DNA of 64,000 nt from positions 1,984,001 through 2,048,000 of the forward strand of contig CAWBFN010000001.1 of the NCBI GenBank assembly GCA_963788125.1, written 5' to 3'. Shown here one piece after another: positions 25,825-34,738 of this stretch. The notes below the pieces were generated by a model. That model was not told the DNA's origin, did no database searches, and saw nothing but the letters and a program-made list of their open reading frames with translations. The number at the start of each line of letters is the position of its first letter. Position 1 is the stretch's first letter. This DNA is from Bog-473 sp963788125 (lineage in GTDB: Bacteria; Actinomycetota; Acidimicrobiia; Acidimicrobiales; RAAP-2). The translations under genes were made by a program, and so were the position numbers.

Positions 25825-26706
25825 ATGGCTCCGGATTATGACGAGAACACTACATCATCCACCTTGGCTGCGAGGTCGTCGACTCTTAGCAGCCCGATCG
25901 AGCGCTCCGTAGCGGAATTTCTGCTCGCGACCGGACCACGTGCGGGTGCGATGTCCGCTCGGGAGATTGCCCAAACGGTCGGGACGAGCGACGCCACGGT
26001 CATTCGCACCGCCCGGTCGCTCGGATTCGAAGGATTTCGAGATCTGAGGCGATTCGTGGCGAGCCAGAGTGCCGAGGTGCCCATCGAGGAGCGACTGCGC
26101 AAGAGTCTCGATGCCGTCGAGGATCCCGACGCCGAGTTATGGGCGAATATCGAGCGTCAGCGCGACGCTCTCATGACGTTGGCTGAGAATATCCCCGAGT
26201 CAGAGTTTCGCGAAGCAAACCGGATCATTGAGCGGGCCTCGTATGTCTGGTGGAGCGGTGTCGGGCCATCTGCATTCCTCGCCGGCTACGCAGCGTTCCT
26301 CTTTCGGCGACTCGGCAAAGACTCTGGTGCTCTCACCCACGCCGGATTTGACGGTGCCGATGAACTATTGAGCGTGAAGCCTGGTCACGCCATCATCGTG
26401 CTCGCCTACGGCAGGCTGCACCGGCATGTTCGAGTACTCCTTGAGAGAGCAGAGCAGGTCGGAACCGATGTCGTCTTCGTCACAGATTCCGTCTCCCTGT
26501 CTGCCGAGTGGCAGATTCCCGTGCGTCTGTTGAGCGGACGCGGGCGTCAAGCAATGTTTGCCTCGCATGCGACGACAATCGTCCTCATTGAGGCACTGGC
26601 GCTCTCAATGGCAGCGAACCAACCTACACAGGCCCGAGCATCGGTCGAGCTACTCAACGTCCTACGCGGCGCGATCGCGGGTCGACCGTTGGCTGTCGAC
26701 CCCTGA
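25825..26706 (+). CDS. MurR/RpiR family transcriptional regulator
   Basis: This 293-residue regulator has the N-terminal HTH_6 domain (MSAREIAQTVGTSDATVIRT at residues 43-62, then SLGFEGFRDLRRF) and a C-terminal SIS sugar-phosphate-binding domain (about 130-260; VWWSGVGPSAFLAGYAAF and VKPGHAIIVLAYGRLHRHV). Members normally sense phosphosugars. A 16-bp dyad lies directly at its start, and no ribosome-binding site is visible, so the mRNA may be leaderless. The likely targets are itself and the divergent membrane operon, an unusual pairing for this family. Confidence 0.85.
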   Translation: MAPDYDENTTSSTLAARSSTLSSPIERSVAEFLLATGPRAGAMSAREIAQTVGTSDATVIRTARSLGFEGFRDLRRFVASQSAEVPIEERLRKSLDAVEDPDAELWANIERQRDALMTLAENIPESEFREANRIIERASYVWWSGVGPSAFLAGYAAFLFRRLGKDSGALTHAGFDGADELLSVKPGHAIIVLAYGRLHRHVRVLLERAEQVGTDVVFVTDSVSLSAEWQIPVRLLSGRGRQAMFASHATTIVLIEALALSMAANQPTQARASVELLNVLRGAIAGRPLAVDP

Positions 26707-26788
26707 CCAACGTGGCACTCCGGCCGACTCCCCCGCCGATCGCATCCAACTTGTCTTGCGCGCGTGTGGAGAGGTCGGGGACGAAGGA

Positions 26789-28021
26789 TCAACCAGCGAC
26801 CAGTTCACTCACACGGGGACCGACCCTGTCGGCGATCGGTTGCAACTTGCTCACGTCCAATTGATAGGCCCGCACCGCGTTCCCGGCGAGAATCGCTCGT
26901 GCCTCGTCGCCGGGAACTCCTTCCAATACCTGGCGAATGTTGTCCCGAGGCGTGAGCCAGTCGGCAGATTCTATGTGTGGGAAATCCCAACCCCACATCA
27001 TCTTGTCAACGCCGATGGCATGTCGAAGGTCGATCTCATGCTTGCTCACCAGGCTTGATCCCAACCAGCACTGACGGGCGAAGTACTCACTCGGCTTCAT
27101 GGTCAGGGGATTACGCTCGCTGTAAGCGAACTTGGGCATCGCAGCCATGGCATCCATCCACATGAGCTTCTCGGGAACCCACCACGAACCTTGCTCGGTG
27201 AGCATCAATCGCAGGTGGGGATGCCGCTCGAAGACACCGCTCAGAGTGAGGAACCAGAGCGGCCGGTGGGGCCAGTCGGTGCACTCCATAGAGTAGAGGA
27301 TCGGTCCGTCCAAACCCTCGCCGTAGTACGGGGACCCCGAACCGGTGTGGCTGTGGATTGGCATGTCGAGTTCGGCGCAGGTCGCCCAGAGCGGTTCGAG
27401 GCTCGGGTGGTTCCAGAATGGCTCGTTGATGTTGTAGTAGACGAGCGGAAGCAGGACCCCGCCGTTGATCCCGTTCTTCTTGGCCCATTTGACCTGCTCG
27501 ACCGCGCCGCCAACGTCAGCCAGGCTGCCGACCACCGCAAGCCCGAGGAGTCGTTCCGGCGCCTCGGAGCAGTACTCGGCGAGCCACCGGTTGTACGCAC
27601 GGGCACCCGCTAGCTTCAGCTCGGGCGAGTACTCCTTGTCCCACGGCCGATTGTGCTCCCGCGCGAACCAGAGGAACGGCGGCGAGTTCGCCGACTGATC
27701 ATCGGGGAAGAGAACGTCAGCCACAATCCCGTCCGTGTCGAGCGTCCGTAAACGGCTGCTCGGGTTCCACGTCCCCTCCGCGCCCTCGGCGACCTTGGGG
27801 TTCGCCAGCCACTCGCGTTTGTAGCGCTCCGACAGCGTCTCTTGAATTTCGGGTGCCTTCGGCTGGGTCGCCGTCCACAGCGGGACATACTGAGCGAGCC
27901 AGTCATCGAAGTCGGCCCGGTACTTCGGATCTACGTACCCACGATAGGTTTCAACCGGCGCACCGACGTGACCGTCCGAGGAGATGATCATCACGCGATC
28001 CGAGGGGTCTTCGTCGCCCAC
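26789..28021 (-). CDS. amidohydrolase family 2 metalloenzyme
   Basis: This 410-residue protein belongs to the ACMSD/gamma-resorcylate decarboxylase-like branch of amidohydrolases. It has the N-terminal metal motif SSDGHVG, a second HSHTG, the EQGSWWVPEKL strand and the C-terminal GWDFPHIES with the metal-binding Asp. Such enzymes are C-C hydrolases or nonoxidative decarboxylases of cyclic acids. A GTG at 28021, 6 nt after GGGAG, is a better start than the ATG at 28090, which lies in a low-complexity extension. It is divergent from a VOC gene. Confidence 0.85.
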   Translation of the reverse strand: MGDEDPSDRVMIISSDGHVGAPVETYRGYVDPKYRADFDDWLAQYVPLWTATQPKAPEIQETLSERYKREWLANPKVAEGAEGTWNPSSRLRTLDTDGIVADVLFPDDQSANSPPFLWFAREHNRPWDKEYSPELKLAGARAYNRWLAEYCSEAPERLLGLAVVGSLADVGGAVEQVKWAKKNGINGGVLLPLVYYNINEPFWNHPSLEPLWATCAELDMPIHSHTGSGSPYYGEGLDGPILYSMECTDWPHRPLWFLTLSGVFERHPHLRLMLTEQGSWWVPEKLMWMDAMAAMPKFAYSERNPLTMKPSEYFARQCWLGSSLVSKHEIDLRHAIGVDKMMWGWDFPHIESADWLTPRDNIRQVLEGVPGDEARAILAGNAVRAYQLDVSKLQPIADRVGPRVSELVAG

Positions 28022-28371
28022 GCATGCTCCCTTCGTCGTTCCCCCACCAGCCAGCTCCGCTGGCGGTACGCCAACTGCAGGGTTTATCACAAACTAGACG
28101 GAATCGCTCCGGCAATTGCTCAGAACACCTCGGAGGTCAATCGACTTCGACAGATCGCCATTTTGATCCGGACCCCCCACGGGTTCTCCATGAGATACGC
28201 CAGCTCGACATCGAGTGGACTCTGCGATCGGGTAGGTAAGCAGGGCCGTGGAGCGGCTGGGAGTGCCCTTTCTCTACTGACGTGATTCAAGGTAGGCTGA
28301 CGCCACCCGAGTATGACTGGCTGCGCTGGAGAGTGCAGCTTCCTACGCGTCTACTCCGGGGGGGTGAGTCG
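28022..28371. other. divergent intergenic region
   Basis: This 350-bp region between the amidohydrolase and VOC genes should hold both promoters. I see no perfect dyad longer than 5 bp and no confident -35/-10 pair. The plus-strand frame open from 28282 is just an upstream extension of the VOC gene. Confidence 0.35.
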
Positions 28372-29190
28372 ATGGCTGAATCGATTACTTGTTTGCACAT
28401 CAACCACCTGAACGCGCTGGTGGAGGATTTCGAAGACAGCCTCGCCCATTTCCGCGATCTCTACGGGGCTCAGTTCCTGCTCGACATGCCAGAATCCGAG
28501 TACTGCCTGATCGCCATCGGGACCGTTATATTCGAGCTCTTTATACCCCAAAACTTTCTTCTCCACGCGCGGTTGGGGCCCAACTACAACGGCCTCGAAT
28601 ACCAGGTCCCTGACGTTGACGAAGTCCGCAAAGCGCTCCAGGCTCGGGGAATCCGCATCGTCGGCGATATAGAAGTCGCCTTCTACACGCATCCGGCCGA
28701 CACCTTCGGGATCGGCATCGAGTTCTACCACCGTAACTTCCACACCGATGGAATACCCAATGGCTATCTCGAGCCCATTAAGCCGATCGACTATTGGCGC
28801 GATGAGCACCCACTCGGCTGCACCGGTCTCAAACGCTACAGCCTCGTTGTGGGCGACGTAGAGGCCGCCACGGAATTCTTCCAGGACTTCATGGGTGCCA
28901 CCATCCTCTACGAGGAGTCCCGTCCCGCGATAGGTGCTCGAGTCGTTGGTCTCGATCTGGCCGACACCGTCGCAGAGCTCCTCACGCCGACAGAGGACGG
29001 AGTCATCCAGCGCCATCTCGCCCGGTACGGAGACGGCATCCGCTCCACCGTTTTCGGGGTACGAGAGCTCCAACAGGTGCAGTCCTATTTGAGCGACCGG
29101 GGCATAACCCTGCATCCTGGCGACGCTCCCGACACCCTCGCCATCAGCCCCGAGGACAACCGGGGGCTCCTCTTCGAATTCGCCGAATGA
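28372..29190 (+). CDS. two-domain VOC family protein
   Basis: This 272-residue protein has two vicinal-oxygen-chelate halves: LHINHLNALVEDFEDSLAHF in the first and LKRYSLVVGDVEAATEFFQD in the second. Metal-binding His and Glu candidates are in INHLN and the GIEFYH strand, as in extradiol dioxygenases and HPPD-like enzymes. It is not a clear match to either. The ATG at 28372 follows GGGGGGGTGAG. An amidohydrolase gene follows 73 bp later in the same direction, so the two may work on one ring-cleavage route. Confidence 0.75.
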   Translation: MAESITCLHINHLNALVEDFEDSLAHFRDLYGAQFLLDMPESEYCLIAIGTVIFELFIPQNFLLHARLGPNYNGLEYQVPDVDEVRKALQARGIRIVGDIEVAFYTHPADTFGIGIEFYHRNFHTDGIPNGYLEPIKPIDYWRDEHPLGCTGLKRYSLVVGDVEAATEFFQDFMGATILYEESRPAIGARVVGLDLADTVAELLTPTEDGVIQRHLARYGDGIRSTVFGVRELQQVQSYLSDRGITLHPGDAPDTLAISPEDNRGLLFEFAE

Positions 29191-29263
29191 CCATTAGGAA
29201 TGGTAGCCCAGCAACGTGTGTGAACCAGTCGGACGAAGCGCACCATGAGGAGGAACATCAGGT

Positions 29264-30433
29264 ATGACATTTCCATTTAAGTTGGTCTCGGCGGATTCCC
29301 ACATCGCCGAGCCTCCGGATCTCTGGACGACTCGCATCGAGCAAAAATTCCGTGATCGTGCCCCGCATATGGTGAGCAGAGACAAGGGTGATGCCTACAT
29401 CATCGATGGGGAGAGCAACTCTGCCAGCTTGGTCGGACTACTCGCCACCAAGCCGAAGTATGCGAATCCTGAGACGCTCTTTGGCTTGGAAGGGCGTTGG
29501 GCAGATGTGCCCGAAGGGGCGTACGACCCTTCCGCCCGTGCCATGGAGCTCGATCGCGAAGGGATTGAAGCCGAGATCCTCTACACCACCGTCGGGCTTG
29601 GTCTCTTTGGGCTCAAGGATCTCGAGTTCCGCCATGCCTGCTTCCGCGCCTTCAACGACTGGCTCGCCGGGCATTGCGCAGGTGCCCCAAAGAGATTGTT
29701 CGGAGTGGCGATGATCGCCATCGACGACATCGACCGCAGCGTCACCGAGCTCGAGCGCTGTGTCGACATGGGATTACGCGGGGCGATGATCAGCATCGGA
29801 CAACGGTCGGGCGAAAGCTACGGCGACGCCAGGTTCGACAAGTTCTGGTCGGCGGTAGAGGCGCTCGAAGTGCCGATCAGCCTCCACGTGGCGGCGACCG
29901 AAACCAGCTGGACGAACACGAGCAGCAGGTTTGTCGACTTCAGTTGTGTGTTCACGCCCACTATGTACGCAATCACCTCCATGATCTTCTCTGGGCTGTT
30001 CGATCGCCACCCAAAGGTCAAGGTCCTGTCGGTGGAGAACGACGCCTCCTGGCCGCTCGCCGTCCTCGAGCGGATGGACGACCGATGGAAGCACGACAAG
30101 CTCTGGGCGCCGGTCAACGGGCAAGCAGCTGAGATCACCTCGGGCCGAACGCCGAGTCAGATCTTCCATGACCATGTTGCCTGTACCTTCATGCGCGACC
30201 GCACCGCGATCGTCAATCGAGAGATCATCGGTCGGGAGAATTTGATGTGGGGAGCGGACTTCCCGCACTTTGACGGCGCGTGGCCAGATTCCGCCGCGGT
30301 GTTGGAGCGACAATTCGATGGCGTAGCCCTCGGGGATCAGATCGCCATCGGACGGAACAATGCGATCAATTGGTACAACCTGCCGCTTGAGCTTGCCGTG
30401 GCCTCCGCCGAGATGGCGGGAACGACTCGTTAA
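29264..30433 (+). CDS. amidohydrolase family 2 metalloenzyme
   Basis: This is a 389-residue paralogue of the enzyme at 26789. Metal and catalytic motifs: SADSHIAEP (residues 9-17), SLHVAATETSW in the middle, and MWGADFPHFDG near residue 328 with the metal Asp. It lacks a signal peptide. Its ATG follows AGGAGGAAC, a strong ribosome-binding site. Role: hydrolysis or decarboxylation of a cyclic carboxylic acid or beta-diketone by family analogy. It probably shares an operon with the VOC gene upstream. Confidence 0.85.
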   Translation: MTFPFKLVSADSHIAEPPDLWTTRIEQKFRDRAPHMVSRDKGDAYIIDGESNSASLVGLLATKPKYANPETLFGLEGRWADVPEGAYDPSARAMELDREGIEAEILYTTVGLGLFGLKDLEFRHACFRAFNDWLAGHCAGAPKRLFGVAMIAIDDIDRSVTELERCVDMGLRGAMISIGQRSGESYGDARFDKFWSAVEALEVPISLHVAATETSWTNTSSRFVDFSCVFTPTMYAITSMIFSGLFDRHPKVKVLSVENDASWPLAVLERMDDRWKHDKLWAPVNGQAAEITSGRTPSQIFHDHVACTFMRDRTAIVNREIIGRENLMWGADFPHFDGAWPDSAAVLERQFDGVALGDQIAIGRNNAINWYNLPLELAVASAEMAGTTR

Positions 30434-30720
30434 ATACCGATCACCTCAGGGTGGTGACCGCTCGACATCCGAGAGTGGTCTGGTATTACGGAGTGTTACC
30501 CTCGCCCGATCCTTCCACCCAATGGACCGTCCAGGGGTCGCGGCGGCCGCCTTGGAGATGCTCCCACCTGGCCGTCCGCTGGTCCATGTCGGGTGCGACC
30601 AGCCATCGGGGAGCGCTGACTCCAGCGACCTACCCGGTCCAACGCCACACGCGGCGCCGGGGCCGCTCCAGCGTCCTGATCGGGCCGTTCGGATTGATGG
30701 AAGAAATGACTTGAACCGTG

Positions 30721-30750
30721 TTGAAACCTTCGCAGTGAAAGCGATACTAT
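30721..30750 (+). promoter_or_regulatory. sigma-70-type promoter
   Basis: TTGAAA (30721-30726), 18-base spacer and TACTAT (30745-30750) form a good -35/-10 pair 57 bp upstream of the solute-binding protein ATG. The remaining 30434-30720 stretch holds no recognisable gene. Confidence 0.55.
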
Positions 30751-30806
30751 CTGCTGAGGCCCGAACGCGGCCTGACAAAGAGCTGAATTGTGAGTGGGGG
30801 GTAAGC

Positions 30807-32016
30807 ATGACGGGGACAGCTCAGGTGCGAGGCGCCTGGTTCGGTGTGCGGCTTCTGGCGGTGATGGCCTTGGCAAGTGGATTGACGGTTGCAACCGGCG
30901 CCATGGACCAACCGGCTGGGGCATCGACGGGGTCGCCGGTGGTGTTCGGCGATATCTGCAGCTGTTCGGGCGCGGAGGCATCGGCCATCGCACCCACGTC
31001 GGACGTCTTGCAGGCGTGGGCATCGTGGACCAACGCCCACGGAGGCATCGCTGGCCACGATGTTCAGGTCGTCGTCAAAGACGACGCTCTCAACCCGGCC
31101 ACGTCGCTCGCCGACGTGCAAGACCTCGTCACCCAGAACCATATCGTCGGACTGTTCGACAACAGCGACGAGGATCCCTCCTGGGCCACCTATATAGAGC
31201 AGCAGAAGGTTCCGGTCTTCGGAAATACGGACACCCCGGCCGGCCAGGACAATCCCGACTTCTACCCGCCAGGCACCACCAATAGCAATTTGGTGGTCGC
31301 TGAAGCAGTGTCGCTGAAGAGGGCGCACGTGAAGAAGCTGGCCGACCTCTACTGCGTTGAGGACCCTGTGTGTGCCTCGTCGGTGCCGCCGTTGGAGGCG
31401 GCCCTGAAGAAAGAGGGATACGGCACCCAAATCGTCTATAAGTCCGGGATCGCGTTCGCGGCACCCAACTACACGGGGCAGTGTCTCGCCGCCAAGCAGG
31501 CTGGCGCCACCGCGGTGACCGTCGGAGACGCCGCGGAGATCGTGACCAAAGTCGCCATGAACTGCGCCCAGCAGGGCTATGACCCGATTGAGCTCGGTGT
31601 CGATGGGACGGTTTCAAGCTCTTGGCTGCCCATTCCCAGCATGCAGGGGAACATCGACCCGCAGCCTGATCTCCCATGGTTCATCCACAATGCGGCGACC
31701 AAGACCATGTTCGCCGCCCTTGACAAGTACGCGCCCTCCGTCCCGACAAGTCCCGATTTCGGCGAGACATCCATAACTGCCTGGGCCGGCGCCGAGGAGG
31801 CACTGGCGGCGGGTAACGCCGGACACCTCGAGCGCGACGCCGACCGCCGCCGAAATCACCAACGGTCTGGAATCCTTCAAGGGCACAACCCTTGGCGGCC
31901 TGACTCCCCCGCTCACCTTTGCCAAGGGCAAGCCACATCAGATCGCCTGCTTCTACGAAATGGGCATCAACGACAAGAAGTTCGTTGCCCTCAATGGAGA
32001 CAAGTACATCTGCTAG
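30807..32016 (+). pseudogene. ABC transporter solute-binding protein, frameshifted
   Basis: A periplasmic-binding-protein-like sequence of the branched-chain amino acid type, with an N-terminal signal peptide (FGVRLLAVMALASGLTVATG) and a type I fold (VVKDDALNPATSLADVQDLV; NHIVGLFDNSDED). Near 31810-31816 the frame breaks in a GGCGGCGGGT run; the expected tail (TPTAAEITNGLESFKGTTLG to KYIC) follows in another frame and stops at 32016. One missing base restores about 403 residues. The first frame instead runs to 32063. No permease or ATPase gene is adjacent, so it may serve the fused system at 47.7-50.7 kb. Confidence 0.75.
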
Positions 32017-32125
32017 GAACGGGCCCAGAGGTGGTGAAGATCGAGTTCCCAGTCGCCGCTTGACCGATTCCGAAGAGTCGGCTTCGGTGACGGCCGCCTC
32101 GGCAACCGATGAACCCAGCCCGGGC

Positions 32126-33146
32126 CTAGCCGGGGTCGGCTCGCAGAGCCCGCACGGCCGGCATCACCTCGGACGCAAAGGGCTCTAGCTCGGGCATCGG
32201 CAGGGAGACAATGAAGAAGTCGATCCCCAGCTGTACGAGTTGCCCCAACCGCTCGGTCGCGTACTGACGCGGGACCACCGATGCCCATCCAGTCGCCGAA
32301 CTCCTCGTCGCAGAGATCGGAGTTTGGATTATCGGGCCCGGCATCGGGTCGGTGAAAACTATAGTCGTAGCTGTGGCGCAGAACTGAGGTCACCTTTTGA
32401 AGGATCTCTGGTTGGTGGGAGAGGTCCCCGCCGCTTTGCATGTGGGCGAAGGCCGACACTCGGGTCCTGATCATGGCCCGCCCACTGGTTCGGTTCTTGG
32501 TAATGGCGAGGGGTGCGAACAAGCCGACACGGATCTCGTCTCTATGCCGTTCGGACGCCGCAAGGCTTCGGTCGATGAGATCGAGCGCCCACTTGACGTG
32601 TCCGTCGTTGGTGCCAATGCCCAGACAGACCCGGTCTGCGACGCGTGCTGCCAAGGCGATCGAGCGCGGACCGCTGCAAGCCATCTGGATCGGCAGATGA
32701 CTCCAGGTGAGGTCGTCCGCCCACTCCAGGCGGGCGGTTTGGCCGCCCGGATACGTGACCACGCCGTTGTTAAGGAAGGTCTGCAGGTAGCCGAGGTCGC
32801 GTTCCATGTGGTCGATACGCTGTCGCGTTCGCCCTGCAGCGGCCACGGCCGAGTCCCCGCTGGCGACCCCGCAGATGGCTCGGCCCCCGCTCAATATTTG
32901 GATGGGAACGATGCCCGCCGCGACAACGCCAGGATGGCGGGTAACGAAGTTGACCGGACCTGCTGCGAGCCTTATCCGGGAGGTTTCCCGGGCGGCGTCG
33001 CGCATCTCGCCGAAGCAGTCCGTAGCTCTGGAGTGGTTCTCGCTGAAGCCGTGGATGTCGAAACCCATCTCTTCGGACAGCTTCGCTCGCACGACCCCCT
33101 CGAACGCGGGGTAAAAGCCCGTCCTGGCGAATTCAACCTGACGCAT
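32126..33146 (-). pseudogene. LLM-class (luciferase-like) oxidoreductase, frameshifted
   Basis: A bacterial luciferase-like protein, probably F420- or FMN-dependent. The start (ATG 33146 after GGGAGGGGATC) leads to MGFDIHGFSENHS, LAAGPVNFVTRHPGVVAAGI and GRAICGVASGDSAV, typical of the family. After DEEFGDWMGIG the frame breaks at about 32275-32280; the tail VPRQYATERLGQLVQLGIDF to ALRADPG continues in another frame and stops at 32126. Repaired length is about 339 residues. Divergent from an SDR gene. Confidence 0.75.
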
Positions 33147-33165
33147 GATCCCCTCCCGGCCTGCT

Positions 33166-33177
33166 GATCACTTGATC
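33166..33177. promoter_or_regulatory. short dyad GATCA-CT-TGATC
   Basis: A perfect 5-bp-arm inverted repeat lies in the 60-bp gap between the divergent LLM and SDR genes. Position suggests an operator, but the dyad is short. Confidence 0.35.
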
Positions 33178-33206
33178 TGTGTTCGAATCGATGGTAGCAA
33201 TAGCGC

Positions 33207-34085
33207 ATGCCTACTGCATTGGTGACTGGGGCGAGCCGGGGGATCGGCAAGGCAATAGCCGTCCATTTAGCCAGAGCCGGATACGACATCGCCATCACCG
33301 CTCGGACGGTCCAGGAAGGTGAGTCCCGCGAGCACTCGTCGACTCTGGCCAAGTCCGATACGAGCCCCTTACCGGGCTCGCTGACTTCGACCGCCCAGTT
33401 GGTCGAAGCGGAAGGCGTGCGCTCGTTGACCGTCCCCGCCGACCTGACCGACCGGGCCAGTGTCATCGCCGCGGCGAAGACCGTCCTGGCTGAATGGGGC
33501 CCCATCGACGTGCTCGTTAACAATGGCCGCTACATCGGCCCTGGGCACATGGACCGTTTTATCGACACCCCCTTGGAGCTGTTGGACCGCCATCTCGAGG
33601 CGAACGTCATGGCTCCACTCGCGCTCATCCAAGAGTTTCTGCCCGGAATGCTCGAGCGTGGCTCGGGGATCATCGTGAACATATCGTCAGGCGCTGGTAT
33701 CCACGATCCGACGGCCCCGGCCGGCAGTGGCGGGTGGGGAATCGGGTACGGCTTCAGCAAGGGAGCCTTGCACCGGATCGCAGGCATCTTGTGGCTCGAG
33801 CTGGGTGAGCGCGGCATCCGACCCTACAACGTGCAACCAGGATATATCGCCACCGAACGCATGGCCCAGGACATGGCTGGGTTCGGTTTCGAATTCGACA
33901 CCTCCTCTGGCCCCCCGCCCGACGCTGTCGGTGCCGCCGTGTCATGGATCGTGCGCAACCCCGACGCCGCAGACGCCCGCCTCGCCAGCGAAGCCCGCGA
34001 GGTCGAGGCGCAGCAGCTTTGCGGTGATCTCGGCCTACTCCCCGATTGGCCCACCCCCGACAACCCAGCGATGTACGGCCGGTGA
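33207..34085 (+). CDS. SDR family oxidoreductase
   Basis: This is a 292-residue SDR with TGASRGIG at residues 7-14 directly after the N-terminus, NNGRYIG in place of the usual NNAG, the serine in NISSGAG and the catalytic Tyr/Lys in GYGFSKGAL. It carries a long insert after strand 2 (TVQEGESREHSSTLAKSDTS onward, to PGSLTSTAQLV), shared in position with the SDRs at 1 and 20603. A hydroxyacyl-CoA or hydroxysteroid-like substrate is plausible given the DUF35/thiolase neighbours. Confidence 0.85.
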   Translation: MPTALVTGASRGIGKAIAVHLARAGYDIAITARTVQEGESREHSSTLAKSDTSPLPGSLTSTAQLVEAEGVRSLTVPADLTDRASVIAAAKTVLAEWGPIDVLVNNGRYIGPGHMDRFIDTPLELLDRHLEANVMAPLALIQEFLPGMLERGSGIIVNISSGAGIHDPTAPAGSGGWGIGYGFSKGALHRIAGILWLELGERGIRPYNVQPGYIATERMAQDMAGFGFEFDTSSGPPPDAVGAAVSWIVRNPDAADARLASEAREVEAQQLCGDLGLLPDWPTPDNPAMYGR

Positions 34086-34330
34086 GGCTAATCACGCAAG
34101 CCGGCGGTAGTCGGCGGTTGCGGTACGTACGGCCCAAGCGGACGACAGCCCCGACGCCGTCCAGCAACTCCTGCGGGACCTGATCGATCGGGTCGAGATC
34201 GCCCCCGCCAAAGCCCCGCCGCTCTCACCGACTCTGCCCCTAGCCGCTGATTGGAGCCCACGTGACCGGGATTGAGACCCTCCTTGGGAGCTCGCCGGCA
34301 TAGTTGCTGGCCGGCATAGTAACTAAGAAC

Positions 34331-34738
34331 ATGACGTCGTCGACTCCGCACCCACAGCCTATTGCTACACCCGAGACGGAGCACTTCTGGGATGGCATTG
34401 CCGAAGGTGAGCTCCGCCTCCAACGATGCCGCGCGTGCGAGTCGACCTATTTCCCACCACAGCCGTTTTGCCCGCAATGCACCAGCGACGACGTCGACGT
34501 CGTCCGCTCTTCGGGTCGTGGTGCGTTGTACAGCTATGTGATCAGCCACCTTTCGCCACCGGGATTTGAGGCGCCCTACGTAATAGGCGTGGTCGAGCTG
34601 GAAGAGGGTCCTCGCCTGCTGACCAATATCGTCGAAGTCTCACCCGATCCAGAGTCGTTGCCGCTCGACCTCCCAGTAGAAGTCGTCTACCACGCGGTCG
34701 GTGACTTCACGTTGCCGCTGTTCCGGCCACGACCGTGA
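34331..34738 (+). CDS. DUF35 OB-fold/zinc-ribbon protein
   Basis: This is a 135-residue acyl-CoA-associated protein. The rubredoxin-like zinc ribbon uses Cys33, Cys36, Cys47 and Cys50 (RCRACESTYFPPQPFCPQC), followed by an OB-fold (SSGRGALYSYVISH). DUF35 proteins pair with thiolase-like proteins, as in the ChsH2 DUF35 domain with Ltp2 in steroid side-chain removal. Its TGA overlaps the thiolase GTG (GTGA), so the two are translationally coupled and probably form a complex. Confidence 0.9.
   Translation: MTSSTPHPQPIATPETEHFWDGIAEGELRLQRCRACESTYFPPQPFCPQCTSDDVDVVRSSGRGALYSYVISHLSPPGFEAPYVIGVVELEEGPRLLTNIVEVSPDPESLPLDLPVEVVYHAVGDFTLPLFRPRP

Noticed and set aside
34086..34263. Serine-recombinase tail (LLRDLIDRVEIAPAKAP)
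   Set aside because: The short segment resembles recombinase C-termini, but there is no catalytic domain, and the match is too short to support a call.
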